The translations under genes and the position numbers were made by a program. From positions 1-64,000 of the forward strand of contig NZ_MSDV01000005.1 of the NCBI RefSeq assembly GCF_001931485.1: a DNA stretch of 64,000 nt, read 5' to 3'. This document shows positions 18,597-27,822 of the stretch, piece after piece; positions within the stretch are counted from its first letter, which is position 1; each line of letters starts with the position of its first letter. The notes below the pieces were generated by a model. That model worked only from the letters and a program-made list of their open reading frames with translations, was not told where the DNA came from and made no database searches. The DNA comes from Burkholderia sp. SRS-W-2-2016. Its GTDB lineage: Bacteria; Pseudomonadota; Gammaproteobacteria; Burkholderiales; Burkholderiaceae.

Positions 18597-18628
18597 AAAG
18601 AAAAAGGCCTGCTGGTTCAGCAGGCCTT
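18597..18628 (-). terminator. Intrinsic terminator of the exported hydrolase gene
   Basis: Stem aaggcctgctg (18604-18614) with cagcaggcctt (18618-18628) around a three-base loop. Read leftwards it is followed by a T-rich tract (complement of aaaagaaaaa). It lies 29 bp past the stop of the minus-strand hydrolase gene. Confidence 0.88.
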
Positions 18629-18656
18629 CATATCCTCAAGCGGAATTACCCGCGCG

Positions 18657-19961
18657 TCACTCGCGGCTCGCCAGCGCGCGGCGCTCGTCGCCATTCGCGT
18701 TACCCGCGTCGGCCGTGCGCGAATCCTGATGACCCCACACCACCGAGTTATCGACCGCGTACAGCTTGCACGGATCGGCGCTCTGCTTCTGGCAGTTGTT
18801 GATCGCGACCGACATTGGATTGTCGCCGCCCTCGGCCCACGACCATGCGCCCGAATCCGACACCGCGAACGCGCGGCTCGGGTACTGATGCAGGAAGTTG
18901 CGATAGCCGTTGCGGCCCGCTTCGTCGAGGTACGGCACCGCGTCGACCGCGTCGAGCGCGGCGAAATCGGTCGCCTTCGGCGCGGCCGGATCGGCGACCT
19001 GGTACTGCACCGCGGTCGGCATGCCGGCGCGCGCGAGGAACGCTTCGACAGACGGCCACCACACGTGCACGCCGTCGCGATCGCCGACGAGGCGATGCGC
19101 GTCGTTCTTGTAGTTGCCGAAATCGACCATCTTCACGTTCGCGCCGTGCGCGCGGTACGCGGCGTACATGCCGGCGACGAGCGGGGCGTTCCACACCGAA
19201 TCGTTATTGCCGTACAGCCACAGCGCCGGCACTTTGGTGTGTTCGCCATAGCTGCCGAACGCGCGGGTCAGATTGCCTTGCCAGTCGGTGCACGCATCCT
19301 GGCGCAGGCCGCCCGAGAAATTGATCAGCGCGCGCACGCCGGGCATCGCCTCGGTGCCGTACGCGATCGTCGCGAGACCGCCGTGCGAGGTGCCGGCCAC
19401 CGCGATGTGGGTGGCGTCGACATACGGTTGCTTCGACATGTAATCGATCGTCGCGGCGACGTCGCCGGCCTGGCTCAGGCCATTGGCTGCGACATCGCAG
19501 CCGTCCTGCTGGTACACGCCGCCCGACTCGCCGAAGCCCTGGCGGTTCGGCGCGACCACCACGTAGCCGCGGCGCACGAATTCGCGCGCGAACGGCAGCG
19601 GGTCGCTGCGTTCCTGGCTGCGCGGGTCGCCCTGGATCTTGCCGTGGTTGAACACGATCATCGGGAACGGGCCGCGGCCTTCCGGTTTGTAGATCGTCGT
19701 TTCGAGGGTGATCGAGCCGTCCGCGTCGACCGGCACGCGGATGATCTGTTCGTTCAGGTGGGCGACGGGCAGATAGGCGTCGTCGAGCGCGAGGCGCGGC
19801 ACGCGGGCGCTCGCCAGCGGTCCCTGGGTGTCGGACAGCGGCGTCGCATCGAGGGCGGCAGCGGGCGTCGCGCGTAGCGGATCGGCGTGCGCGATCGCGA
19901 CAGCACAAGTGGCCGCGGCGCAGATCGCCGCACACTGCTTCAGTACCTTGCTCAACACCAT
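18657..19961 (-). CDS. Exported alpha/beta hydrolase, dienelactone-hydrolase-like
   Basis: 434 residues with a signal peptide (about 1-25, ending AIAHA before DPLRATP). The mature part contains an alpha/beta hydrolase: oxyanion region FNHGKIQG, nucleophile elbow VAGTSHGGLATIAYG, Asp in YGNNDSVWN and a His in the NDAHRLVGDRDGVH segment. About 90 residues after the catalytic domain have no family I recognise. The start at 19961 is chosen because it gives a standard signal sequence. Likely a periplasmic or secreted esterase or peptidase; the substrate is unknown. It is monocistronic, with its own terminator at 18597. Confidence 0.85.
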   Translation of the reverse strand: MVLSKVLKQCAAICAAATCAVAIAHADPLRATPAAALDATPLSDTQGPLASARVPRLALDDAYLPVAHLNEQIIRVPVDADGSITLETTIYKPEGRGPFPMIVFNHGKIQGDPRSQERSDPLPFAREFVRRGYVVVAPNRQGFGESGGVYQQDGCDVAANGLSQAGDVAATIDYMSKQPYVDATHIAVAGTSHGGLATIAYGTEAMPGVRALINFSGGLRQDACTDWQGNLTRAFGSYGEHTKVPALWLYGNNDSVWNAPLVAGMYAAYRAHGANVKMVDFGNYKNDAHRLVGDRDGVHVWWPSVEAFLARAGMPTAVQYQVADPAAPKATDFAALDAVDAVPYLDEAGRNGYRNFLHQYPSRAFAVSDSGAWSWAEGGDNPMSVAINNCQKQSADPCKLYAVDNSVVWGHQDSRTADAGNANGDERRALASRE

Positions 19962-20447
19962 TGACGCACCTGCCTGAAAGACCTGTCTCGAACTCCGTGC
20001 CCTCTGTTTGCCGAATCGCGCTACTTTTTTCGACAAACAGATTCACTCGCGTACGTTGTGCGCAAAGCGCACGCACGCCAGTCGAGATCGCACGGGATGA
20101 ACCCAACGGCCGACGCGACCCCACGCGCCGATGATGAGCGTCACTGGATGCACGTCGAACCGCCGCGGCTCGCGAGTACGTGGCGGCCGGCACGGTTTCC
20201 TGCGCATCTTGCGGATTGGGTTTGACTCGCTCTCGCAACGTGACGTCATGAAACTACGGACTCATCCTGGCACGACAATTTTGTTTTGTGCAATCAAGGA
20301 GAACCCGGGCCGAAAAAATTGCAGCGTTGCGGATAAAGGCGGGGAGGGCTTGACTGGCGTGGCTTCGCGCCGGGTGGCGGGAGGTGATGGGTAAAGGTCG
20401 TGTAAGCGCTGTGGTGCGGGGCCAACACCAAAATGTCGAACGCAGCG
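19962..20447. other. Long intergenic region with no recognised gene
   Basis: About 490 bp upstream of the exported hydrolase. A small hairpin gtgcg-cgcac occurs near 20060. Short open frames here have no family features, so I see nothing else I can name. Confidence 0.5.
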
Positions 20448-20475
20448 CTTAAAGAAAAGGCCTTCGATGAAGGCC
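20448..20475 (-). terminator. Intrinsic terminator of the merR-aceK-thiolase-ychJ operon
   Basis: Stem ggccttc (20459-20465) with gaaggcc (20469-20475), three-base loop. On the minus strand it is followed by ttttctttaag. It lies about 100 bp past the ychJ stop. Confidence 0.75.
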
Positions 20476-20573
20476 CGATGTAAAGCTCTGCTAAGTACGC
20501 GCGGAGATCTTGAAAGACAGCAGAAAGATTCGGCGTTTAATGCAGTGAGCATTTAATGAAACGGAATGATTGC

Positions 20574-21029
20574 CTAGTCATTAACGTCTCCATCAACATA
20601 ACGCCAGCGTTCATCGTCGCCGCGCACGAAGCGGCTCAATTCATGCAGCCGATGCGCGCGTCCCGCGACTTTGTAACGCGCGACGAATTCGACCGTCGCG
20701 TGATCGGCGTCGCTCTGCGCGAACGATTTGATCTGCAGTCCGAGCCAACGCGGCGCATCCGGTGCGGCCGGGTCCGCGTCGAGATCGGCGGGGCAGGTGC
20801 GCGGATCCCACGTCGCGCGCAGGTAGTCGGTCGCGCCGAGCACATACGCGCTGTAGCGCGAGCGCATCAGTTCGAGCGCGCGCGGCGCGGCTTCGCCGCC
20901 GTCGATATAACGGCCGCAGCACTCGGTGAAGCGCGGTGCTTTGGCGGCCGCGCCGCTGCGTGTTTCGGGTGTCGTGCCGCCGCACGGACAGTCGACAGGT
21001 CGTTGCATTGACAACAATGGCTTATTCAT
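20574..21029 (-). CDS. YchJ-family (UPF0225) protein
   Basis: 151 residues. N-terminal SEC-C-type metal-binding motif (CPCGGT then FTECCGRYIDGG) followed by an NTF2-like domain (LMRSRYSAYVLGATDYLRATWD and TVEFVARYK). Function unknown; the Cys motif suggests zinc binding. The start at 21029 is five bases after the acyl-CoA dehydrogenase stop, implying coupling; an internal ATG at 21008 is an alternative. Last gene of the operon, followed by a terminator. Confidence 0.88.
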   Translation of the reverse strand: MNKPLLSMQRPVDCPCGGTTPETRSGAAAKAPRFTECCGRYIDGGEAAPRALELMRSRYSAYVLGATDYLRATWDPRTCPADLDADPAAPDAPRWLGLQIKSFAQSDADHATVEFVARYKVAGRAHRLHELSRFVRGDDERWRYVDGDVND

Positions 21030-21034
21030 GAAGT

Positions 21035-22168
21035 TCAGTGGTTGAGCGCGCGGGCGATCAGGATCTTCTGGATGTCGCTGGTGCCTTCGTAGATCTGGCA
21101 CACGCGCACGTCGCGGTAAATCCGCTCGACCGGAAAGTCGCTCAGATAGCCGTAGCCGCCGTGAATCTGCAGCGCGGCCGAACAGATGCGCTCGGCCGCT
21201 TCCGATGCGAACAGCTTGGCCATCGCCGCTTCGGTCAGGCACGGCTGGCCCGCATCCTTTAGCGACGCCGCATGCCAGATCAGCTGGCGCGCGGCTTCGA
21301 GTTGCGTCGCCATCTCGGCGAGGCGGAACTGTACCGCCTGATGCGAGAACAGCGGCGCGCCGAAGCTCTCGCGTTCCTTCGCGTAGCTCAGCGCGGCCTC
21401 GAACGCGGCGCGCGCCATCCCGACGCTCTGCGCGGCGATGCCGATGCGCCCGCCTTCGAGACCCGACAGCGCGATCCGGTAGCCTTCGCCTTGCGCGCCG
21501 ATCAGGTTCGCGGCCGGCACGCGGCACTCGTCGAACACGATCTGCGCGGTGTCCGACGAATGCTGGCCGAGTTTTTCTTCGACGCGCGCGACCACGTAGC
21601 CGGGCGTCGCGGTCGGCACGATGAACGCGCTGATCCCGCGTTTGCCGGCGGTTTTGTCGGTGACGGCCATCACGATCGCGACGTCGCCGTTCTTGCCGCT
21701 GGTGATGAACTGCTTGACGCCGTTCAGCACGTACGCGTCGCCGTCGCGCGTTGCGGTGGTGCGCAGCGCCGATGCGTCGGAGCCCGCTTGCGGTTCGGTC
21801 AGGCAGAACGCGCCGAGCATCTCGCCGCGCGCGAGCGGCGTGAGCCAGTCGCGTTTCTGCGCGTCGTTGCCGTAGCTGAGCAGGATGCTGCACACCGGGC
21901 AGTTGTTGACCGAGATCGCGGTCGAGGTGCCGCCGTCGCCGGCGGCGATTTCTTCGAGGATCAGCGCGAGCGCGAGCGCGTCCATGTCGGCGCCGCCATA
22001 CGCTTCGGGCACCAGCACGCCGTACGCGCCGAGTTCGGCGAGCTGCTTGTGCACGTCGCGCGGGAACGTGCGCTCGCGATCCCATTGCGCCGCGTACGGC
22101 GTGATCGCGTCGCGTACGAAGGTGCGCAGCGCATCGCGCACCATCAGGTGGTCCTGGTCAAGCACCAT
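21035..22168 (-). CDS. Acyl-CoA dehydrogenase
   Basis: 377-residue FAD enzyme catalysing alpha,beta-dehydrogenation of an acyl-CoA. Family features: CLTEPQAGSDASALRT, FITSGKNGD, QIHGGYGYLSDFPVERIYRD and the catalytic glutamate in CQIYEGTSDIQ (Glu361), the short/medium-chain position rather than the isovaleryl-CoA one. It passes electrons to ETF. It lies 21 bp after the SDR gene and just upstream of ychJ, within the operon headed by the MerR regulator. Chain length preference cannot be read from sequence. Confidence 0.94.
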   Translation of the reverse strand: MVLDQDHLMVRDALRTFVRDAITPYAAQWDRERTFPRDVHKQLAELGAYGVLVPEAYGGADMDALALALILEEIAAGDGGTSTAISVNNCPVCSILLSYGNDAQKRDWLTPLARGEMLGAFCLTEPQAGSDASALRTTATRDGDAYVLNGVKQFITSGKNGDVAIVMAVTDKTAGKRGISAFIVPTATPGYVVARVEEKLGQHSSDTAQIVFDECRVPAANLIGAQGEGYRIALSGLEGGRIGIAAQSVGMARAAFEAALSYAKERESFGAPLFSHQAVQFRLAEMATQLEAARQLIWHAASLKDAGQPCLTEAAMAKLFASEAAERICSAALQIHGGYGYLSDFPVERIYRDVRVCQIYEGTSDIQKILIARALNH

Positions 22169-22189
22169 GTGGGTGTCTCCTCGGGTTGC

Positions 22190-22867
22190 TCACCAATCGA
22201 GTTGCGTGCCGTCGTACTGGAAGAACTTGCCGTTGAACGCGTCGTGCGACGCCGCCGCCTGCGCGAGCACCTCGCGCATGCCGGTGACGCTGCGCGCCGG
22301 ATCGAGCGCGGCCTGCGAGCCGCCCATATCGGTGCGGACCCAGCCCGGATGCAGCGACACGCAGGTCGCGCGTTGCGCTTCGAGCGACGTGAGTTTCAGC
22401 ACGTTGTTCAGTGCCGCCTTGCTCGCGCGATACAGCCAGCCGGTCGTGCCGCTCGCATCGGCGGTGCTGCCCATATGGCTCGAAATCACCGCGAGCACAC
22501 CGCCCGCCTCCTCGACCAGCGGCAGCAGCACCGGCAGCAACTGCATCGGACCGCGCACGTTGGTGTGCATCACGTGATCGAAGTCTTCCGCGGTGATCGT
22601 TTCGATCCCTTCGGTGCGCGGGCCGTACACGCCCGACACGACGATCGCCGCATCGAGCCGTTCGCCGTCGAGCTTCCAGCCGAGCGACGCGATTTCTTCG
22701 GGCGCGGTCACGTCGAGCGCGAAAGTGTGCGCGCCGAGTTCGGCGAGCGCATCGAGCGCGGCGCCGTCGCGCGCGGTGGCGAGCACGCGCCAGCCGCTCT
22801 TGTTGTACTGGCGGACGAATTCCTGGCCGATGCCACGCGATGCACCGACGATCAATACTGTTTTCAT
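22190..22867 (-). CDS. Short-chain dehydrogenase/reductase
   Basis: 225-residue SDR oxidoreductase. Cofactor motif VGASRGIGQEF (TGxxxGxG class) and active site Ser in AVISSHMG with Tyr-Lys in YRASKAALN. GAGGA precedes the ATG at 22867. It lies 42 bp after the thiolase and 21 bp before the acyl-CoA dehydrogenase, so a role on a 3-hydroxy or keto intermediate of the same pathway is plausible, but the closest family look (C-signal/carbonyl-reductase-like) does not identify a substrate. Confidence 0.9.
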   Translation of the reverse strand: MKTVLIVGASRGIGQEFVRQYNKSGWRVLATARDGAALDALAELGAHTFALDVTAPEEIASLGWKLDGERLDAAIVVSGVYGPRTEGIETITAEDFDHVMHTNVRGPMQLLPVLLPLVEEAGGVLAVISSHMGSTADASGTTGWLYRASKAALNNVLKLTSLEAQRATCVSLHPGWVRTDMGGSQAALDPARSVTGMREVLAQAAASHDAFNGKFFQYDGTQLDW

Positions 22868-22909
22868 CGTATTCCTCAAGGTTTATCGATCTGCCGCGGA
22901 TGCCGCGCG

Positions 22910-24118
22910 TCAGACCAGTTCGATGCCCATCGCGGTCGCTTCGCCGCCGCCGATGCACAAGGTCGCGACGCCGCGCTTGCCGCCGCGTTTTTTCAACGCG
23001 CCGATCAGCGTGACCAGAATGCGCGCGCCCGATGCGCCGATCGGATGGCCGAGCGCGCAGGCGCCGCCGTTCACGTTGACCTTCTCGTGCGGCAGATCGT
23101 GCTCTCGCATCGCCGCCATCGTGACGACCGCGAACGCTTCGTTGATCTCGTACAGATCGACGTCGGCCGCGCGCCAGCCGTTCCTCTCGAACAGTTTGCG
23201 AATCGCGCCGACCGGCGCGGTGGTGAATTTCGACGGCTCCTGCGCGAACGTCGAATGACCGACCACGCGCGCGAGCGGCGTGACGCCGAGGCGCCTGGCG
23301 GTCGATTCGCGCATCATCACCAGCGCGGCCGCGCCGTCCGAGATCGACGACGAGTTCGCCGCGGTCACGGTGCCGGTCTTGCTGAACGCGGGCCTCAAGG
23401 TGGGGATCTTGTCGAGGTTGGCCTTGAACGGCTGCTCGTCGTGCGTGATCGTGATCTCACCCTTGCGGTCCGCCACTTTCACCGGCGCGATTTCCCAATC
23501 GAACGAACCATCCTCGTTCGCGCGCTTCGCGCGGTTCAGCGACTCGACCGCGAACGCGTCCTGCGCTTCACGAGTGAATTCGAACGACGCCGCGCATTCC
23601 TCCGCGAACGTGCCCATCAGGCGGCCTTTGTCGTATGCGTCTTCGAGGCCGTCGTAGAACATGTGGTCGAGCACCTGGCCGTGGCCCATGCGCATCCCGC
23701 CGCGTCCCTTCGGCAGCAGATACGGCGCATTGGTCATGCTTTCCATCCCGCCGGCGACGATCACGTCGAGCGAGCCGGCGGCCAGCATGTCGTGCGCGAA
23801 CATCGCCGCGCGCATCCCCGAGCCGCACATCTTGTTGACCGTCGTGCAGCCGGCCGCGAGCGGCAGCCCCGCGCCGAGCGACGCCTGACGCGCGGGCGCC
23901 TGGCCGAGACCGGCGGGCAGCACGCAGCCCATCACCACTTCGTCGATCTGTTCCGGTTTCAGCCCCGCGCGCCGCACCGCGGCTTCGATCGCGACCGCGC
24001 CGAGCTGCGGCGCGGTCAGCGTCGCGAAGTCGCCCTGAAAGCCCGCCATCGGCGTGCGCGCGGCGCCGACGATAACGATCGGATCGGACGGGGTTCCAGC
24101 GAGATTTGCATCACTCAT
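22910..24118 (-). CDS. Acetyl-CoA C-acyltransferase (thiolase)
   Basis: 402-residue thiolase, cleaving 3-ketoacyl-CoA or condensing acetyl-CoA. The catalytic set is complete: nucleophile Cys98 in VNKMCGSGMRA, His358 in GGACALGHPIGASGAR and Cys388 in ATLCIGGGEATAMGIE. Two ATGs are adjacent (24121 and 24118); the second has AGGAG at better spacing. It lies between aceK and the SDR gene, so it belongs to the acyl-CoA part of the operon. A biosynthetic PhaA/BktB-like function is also possible. Confidence 0.95.
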   Translation of the reverse strand: MSDANLAGTPSDPIVIVGAARTPMAGFQGDFATLTAPQLGAVAIEAAVRRAGLKPEQIDEVVMGCVLPAGLGQAPARQASLGAGLPLAAGCTTVNKMCGSGMRAAMFAHDMLAAGSLDVIVAGGMESMTNAPYLLPKGRGGMRMGHGQVLDHMFYDGLEDAYDKGRLMGTFAEECAASFEFTREAQDAFAVESLNRAKRANEDGSFDWEIAPVKVADRKGEITITHDEQPFKANLDKIPTLRPAFSKTGTVTAANSSSISDGAAALVMMRESTARRLGVTPLARVVGHSTFAQEPSKFTTAPVGAIRKLFERNGWRAADVDLYEINEAFAVVTMAAMREHDLPHEKVNVNGGACALGHPIGASGARILVTLIGALKKRGGKRGVATLCIGGGEATAMGIELV

Positions 24119-24178
24119 CATCAAGCTCCTTGAGTGCCCGGCCACCGACGCGGCCGGACCGTTACCTGAGAATCGGGC

Positions 24179-25999
24179 TTACGCCGCGCGCGCGTCGGGT
24201 GCGTCCTGTTGCGTGTTCACGGGCGCGGCGGTGAAGCGTTCCGGATAGCGCACGCAAAAACGCACGCTCTGGTCGTACGGAAAAAAGTCGGGCAGCTCGC
24301 CCTTCAACAGATGATCCTTGTGGGTCTGCCACAACGCGGGCTCGAAAAAATCCGCGTGATGCTGCATGAACGAACGGCGCACGCGCGGATCGCCGAGCAG
24401 GAACGTGCCGTAGGTCTCCGGAAAAATATCGTGCGGACCGACCGCGTACCACGGCTCGCCGGACATTTCGTCTTCCTCATTACGCGGCGGCGGCACCGCG
24501 CGCACGTTGCAGTCGGTCAGGTACTCGATCTCGTCATAGTCGTAGAACACCACGCGGCCATGACGGGTGACGCCGAAGTTCTTGTACAGCATGTCGCCGG
24601 GGAAGATGTTCGCCTGGATCAGTTCCTTCACCGCGTTGCCGTATTCCTTGATGCCGTGCTCGACGTCGGCGTCGTTGCCGTTTTGCAGGAACAGATTGAG
24701 CGGCACCATGCGCCGCTCGATGTACAGATGGCGAATCACCAGATTGTCGCCGTCGTATTCGAGCAGCGACGGCACTTCCTTTTTGAGCTCGCGCAGCAGC
24801 GCGTCGTCGAGTCGCGACAGCGGCAGCGCGACGCTCGAATATTCGAGCGTGTCGGCCATCCGGCCGAGCCGGTCGTGACGTTTGACCAGCTGGTACTTTT
24901 CCTGAATCTTCTCGCGGGTGGTTTCCTTCGGCGGCGGGAAGTTGTCCTTGATCACCTTGAACACGTACGGAAACGACGGCAGCGTGAACACCAGCATCAC
25001 GAGTCCCTTGATGCCGGGCGCGACGATGAAGCGGTCGCTCGAATGCGACAGGTGATGCAGCAGATCGCGATAGAACAGATTCTTGCCCTGCTTCTGCAGA
25101 CCCAGCGACGTATAGATTTCCGCCTTCGGTTTGCCCGGCATGATCGTGCCGAGGAACTGCACGTAGGCGGACGGCACTTCCATATCGACCAGAAAGTACG
25201 AGTGCGAAAAACTGAAGATGATCAGCAGCTGTTCGCGCCGCAGCAGCACGGTGTCGAGCGCGAGTACGCCGGGGCGCACGTGACGCAGCGGCACCGCGAA
25301 CGGTATCAGCGCGTCGCCGTTGATGATGCGCCCGACGATATGAGCGGCCTTGTTGCGAAAGAACAGCGACGAGAGCACGTGAATCTGGAAGTTCGGCGCT
25401 TCGTCGAATACGCCGAACGCGTCGTGGATCGATTGCACTACGCAGCCGACGTCGCGTGTCAGATCTTCGAACGGCGCGTCGAGCTGGAAGTTCGTGACGA
25501 TCCGCTCGAGCGTTGCCGCGAGTCCATCGGTGCCCGGGTAGTACGCGCGATACGTCGGCTTCGCGGCCGGCTCGTCGTTCTCGATGTATTCGGTCGAGAT
25601 GGCCGGGCGCACGAAAATGAAGTCGTTGTTGAAATACGAGCGGTGCAGAATCTTGCAGCACACCGAATTAAAGAAGGTCTCCGCGCATTCGGGCTGGCGA
25701 TGCGAGGTCAGCAGACCGATGTAATGCAGCTTGATCTGCTGCCAGACTTCGCTGTCGATGTTCTCCGCGTCGTATTCGTCTTCGAGCCGGACTACGCATT
25801 CCTTCACGCGCTCGTCGTAAGAGGTGATGCGCTCGCGCGCGAGCCGTTGCAGACGGTGCCAGTCGCCGGTTTCGAACAGCGTTTTCGCGCGAATCGCGGC
25901 GTCGCGAAAGACCCGGTAATGGCGGTCGAAACCTTCGAGCATCGTCTGCGCGACATCGAAGCCGATTTGCGACGACAGCAGTTTGGGAAAGTGATTCAT
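24179..25999 (-). CDS. aceK: Isocitrate dehydrogenase kinase/phosphatase
   Basis: 606-residue bifunctional enzyme that phosphorylates and reactivates isocitrate dehydrogenase, setting flux between the TCA cycle and the glyoxylate shunt. The kinase-like ATP site is visible ([19 protein letters not shown] and [14 protein letters not shown]) together with the catalytic loop region [19 protein letters not shown]. Length is full for the family. Unusually it is not beside aceB or aceA: it follows a MerR regulator by 31 bp and precedes the thiolase by 60 bp, linking it to acyl-CoA oxidation, which feeds acetyl-CoA into the shunt. Confidence 0.97.
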   Translation of the reverse strand: MNHFPKLLSSQIGFDVAQTMLEGFDRHYRVFRDAAIRAKTLFETGDWHRLQRLARERITSYDERVKECVVRLEDEYDAENIDSEVWQQIKLHYIGLLTSHRQPECAETFFNSVCCKILHRSYFNNDFIFVRPAISTEYIENDEPAAKPTYRAYYPGTDGLAATLERIVTNFQLDAPFEDLTRDVGCVVQSIHDAFGVFDEAPNFQIHVLSSLFFRNKAAHIVGRIINGDALIPFAVPLRHVRPGVLALDTVLLRREQLLIIFSFSHSYFLVDMEVPSAYVQFLGTIMPGKPKAEIYTSLGLQKQGKNLFYRDLLHHLSHSSDRFIVAPGIKGLVMLVFTLPSFPYVFKVIKDNFPPPKETTREKIQEKYQLVKRHDRLGRMADTLEYSSVALPLSRLDDALLRELKKEVPSLLEYDGDNLVIRHLYIERRMVPLNLFLQNGNDADVEHGIKEYGNAVKELIQANIFPGDMLYKNFGVTRHGRVVFYDYDEIEYLTDCNVRAVPPPRNEEDEMSGEPWYAVGPHDIFPETYGTFLLGDPRVRRSFMQHHADFFEPALWQTHKDHLLKGELPDFFPYDQSVRFCVRYPERFTAAPVNTQQDAPDARAA

Positions 26000-26030
26000 A
26001 AAGCGCGAACTCCCGGAGCGCCGTTCAGAG

Positions 26031-26435
26031 TCAGGCAGGCTTCGCGTCGTGCCTGCCGCCGTCGAGCAATGCGCGCGCCTGTGCTTCGTACTGCGAGAGA
26101 TCTTCGAGCGTTGCGTTGAGATCTTCGCGCTGACGCTCGAGTACTTCGCGATGACGCGCGACGGTGGCGAGAAACGCGTGCAGTTGCGGCACGGTGTCGG
26201 TCGGCGATTCGTAGACGTCGAGCAGGTCGCGGATTTCGGACAGCGTGAAGCCGAGCCGTTTGCCGCGTAGCGTGAGTTTCAGCCGCGTGCGATCGCGGCC
26301 CGAATAGACGCGCCGCAAGCCGCTCGAACCTTCGCGGCTCGGCGAGAGTAAACCCTGATCCTCGTAGAAGCGGATCGCGCGTGGCGTCACGTCGAATTCG
26401 CGCGCGAGCTCGGTGATCGTGTATTGGGTATTCAT
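26031..26435 (-). CDS. MerR-family regulator, LiuR-like
   Basis: 134 residues: winged-helix MerR domain at the N-terminus ([25 protein letters not shown], here written only as its type; residues 4-30), the [22 protein letters not shown] wing and a C-terminal dimerisation coiled coil (about 85-125). There are no metal-binding cysteines. This matches the LiuR group, which controls branched-chain and fatty acid degradation in proteobacteria. The start at 26435 is required for the intact HTH. First gene of merR-aceK-thiolase-SDR-acdh-ychJ; a candidate operator lies 74 bp upstream. Confidence 0.87.
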   Translation of the reverse strand: MNTQYTITELAREFDVTPRAIRFYEDQGLLSPSREGSSGLRRVYSGRDRTRLKLTLRGKRLGFTLSEIRDLLDVYESPTDTVPQLHAFLATVARHREVLERQREDLNATLEDLSQYEAQARALLDGGRHDAKPA

Positions 26436-26508
26436 CGGGAGATCTCGTGGCCGCTCGCGGCCGCAGGTGCTTGTGGTGCCCGGCACAAAAGCGGATTGAA
26501 CGATAGAA

Positions 26509-26530
26509 TCGACGTTTACGTTATCGTCAA
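26509..26530. promoter_or_regulatory. LiuR-like imperfect palindrome between merR and MBL genes
   Basis: Arms tcgacg (26509-26514) and cgtcaa (26525-26530) surround tttacgttat. The left half, cgacgtttacgt, resembles the TTGACGTTTACGTAAA-type consensus I recall for LiuR. On the minus strand ttgacg could also serve as a -35 element for the merR operon. It sits in the divergent promoter region, as expected for an autoregulated MerR gene. Confidence 0.6.
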
Positions 26531-26614
26531 GCAGAGCGGAAAGCAACCACAACCAGGCCGACCGGTATCGCATACCTCGCCATGCCGGAGAGTCGACGGA
26601 GGAAGACAGTCCCC

Positions 26615-27688
26615 ATGAATGCACTCGAACACCAACTCCAATATCCCTTCAACGACACGATGCCCGACTCGGGCCGCACGATGGAAGTCGCGCCGGGCGT
26701 GCTGTGGCTACGGATGCCGCTGCCGTTCGCGCTCGACCATATCAATCTGTGGCTGCTGCGCGATGAGATCGAGGGGCAGCAAGGTTGGACCGTGGTCGAT
26801 TGCGGGATTACGTCGGACACGATCAAGCAGAACTGGGAGAGCGTGTTCGACACGGTGCTCGACGGACTGCCGGTGTTGCGTGTGATCGTCACGCATTGCC
26901 ACCCGGACCATATCGGCCTCGCGCACTGGGTGTGCAGCGGCGGCGACAAACAGCGCTGGGATGCGCGGCTGTGGATGACTCACGGCGAATACATGCAGGC
27001 GCGCGTGATGGCGACCGGCGACGGCTCGAACGCGGGCGGCGAGGCCGCGGCGCGGCACTTCGCGCGGCACGGCTTGAACGATGCCGAGTCGCTCGACAAA
27101 CTGCGTAATCGTAAGAGCTACTACACGAGTCTCGTGCCGGCGATTCCCGCGCAGTACCGGCGTCTGCGCGAAGCGGACGAGGTGAAGATCGGCGCGCGAA
27201 CGTGGCGCGTGGTGACGGGCTTCGGTCATTCGCCGGAGCATTGCGCGCTGTATTGCGCGGAAACCGGCACGCTGATTTCGGGCGATATGGTGTTGCCGCG
27301 CATTTCGACCAACGTGTCGGTGTTCGATATCGAACCGGAGGGTTCGCCGCTCGCGTTGTATCTCGGTTCGCTCGGCCGCTATGAAGAGATGCCGGAAGAT
27401 ACGCTGGTGCTGCCGTCGCATGGCAAGCCGTTTCGCGGCGTGCGCACGCGAATCCAGCAGTTGCGCGAGCATCACGATGCGCGGCTCGCGGAAGTGCGCG
27501 ACGCGTGCGCGGAGAAACCATGCAGTGCGGCCGATATCGTGCCGATCATGTTCAAGCGGCAACTCGATATCCATCAGATGACGTTTGCAATGGGCGAGGC
27601 GCTCGCGCATTTGCATCTGCTGTGGCTTGCCGGTGATCTGAAGCGGACGCAGGATCAGGATGGGGTGATCCGGTTTTCGGCTAATTGA
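26615..27688 (+). CDS. MBL-fold metallo-hydrolase (larger type)
   Basis: 357 residues. Metal motif HCHPDHIGLA gives His94, His96, Asp98 and His99; later ligands are in GFGHSPEHCALY, ISGDMVLPRIS and VLPSHGKPF. The C-terminal ~80 residues are helical (QQLREHHDARLAEV...). The start at 26615 (MNALEHQL) has GGAGG about 12 bases upstream; 26582 is the alternative. Divergent from the LiuR-like regulator and sharing its candidate operator, so it may belong to the same regulon, possibly as a thioesterase. The substrate is unknown. Confidence 0.88.
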   Translation: MNALEHQLQYPFNDTMPDSGRTMEVAPGVLWLRMPLPFALDHINLWLLRDEIEGQQGWTVVDCGITSDTIKQNWESVFDTVLDGLPVLRVIVTHCHPDHIGLAHWVCSGGDKQRWDARLWMTHGEYMQARVMATGDGSNAGGEAAARHFARHGLNDAESLDKLRNRKSYYTSLVPAIPAQYRRLREADEVKIGARTWRVVTGFGHSPEHCALYCAETGTLISGDMVLPRISTNVSVFDIEPEGSPLALYLGSLGRYEEMPEDTLVLPSHGKPFRGVRTRIQQLREHHDARLAEVRDACAEKPCSAADIVPIMFKRQLDIHQMTFAMGEALAHLHLLWLAGDLKRTQDQDGVIRFSAN

Positions 27689-27701
27689 GTAGCGACGGCT
27701 A

Positions 27702-27715
27702 TTGATCTATATCAA
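27702..27715 (+). promoter_or_regulatory. FNR/Anr box upstream of the chemoreceptor
   Basis: TTGATCTATATCAA matches TTGAT-N4-ATCAA exactly in both half-sites. It begins 13 bp after the MBL stop and lies 107 bp before the chemoreceptor ATG. A -10-like tataac at 27799-27804 would place it near -100. Binding of an FNR/Anr-type oxygen sensor is inference. Confidence 0.65.
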
Positions 27716-27822
27716 GGAGGTCCGATCTCTCCCGTCGCTCACTTGCGAACCCGCACAAATTAAAGACCTGCTCCAATCTGCCGTTAAACGAGTCATCGTA
27801 TAACAGCGGGTTGGAATGCGGC

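Noticed and set aside
18222..18600. Classical BirA operator upstream of bioA
   Set aside because: No long TTGTAAACC-type palindrome is visible, and BirA here lacks the DNA-binding domain.
21272..24133. A 953-codon open frame on the plus strand opposite the acyl-CoA operon
   Set aside because: It is antisense to the acyl-CoA dehydrogenase, SDR and thiolase genes, which have intact motifs and SD sites. Arg/Ala/His-rich composition is typical of a high-GC shadow frame.
24209..26119. A 636-codon plus-strand open frame opposite aceK
   Set aside because: Shadow frame of aceK, with low-complexity Arg/His/Val composition.
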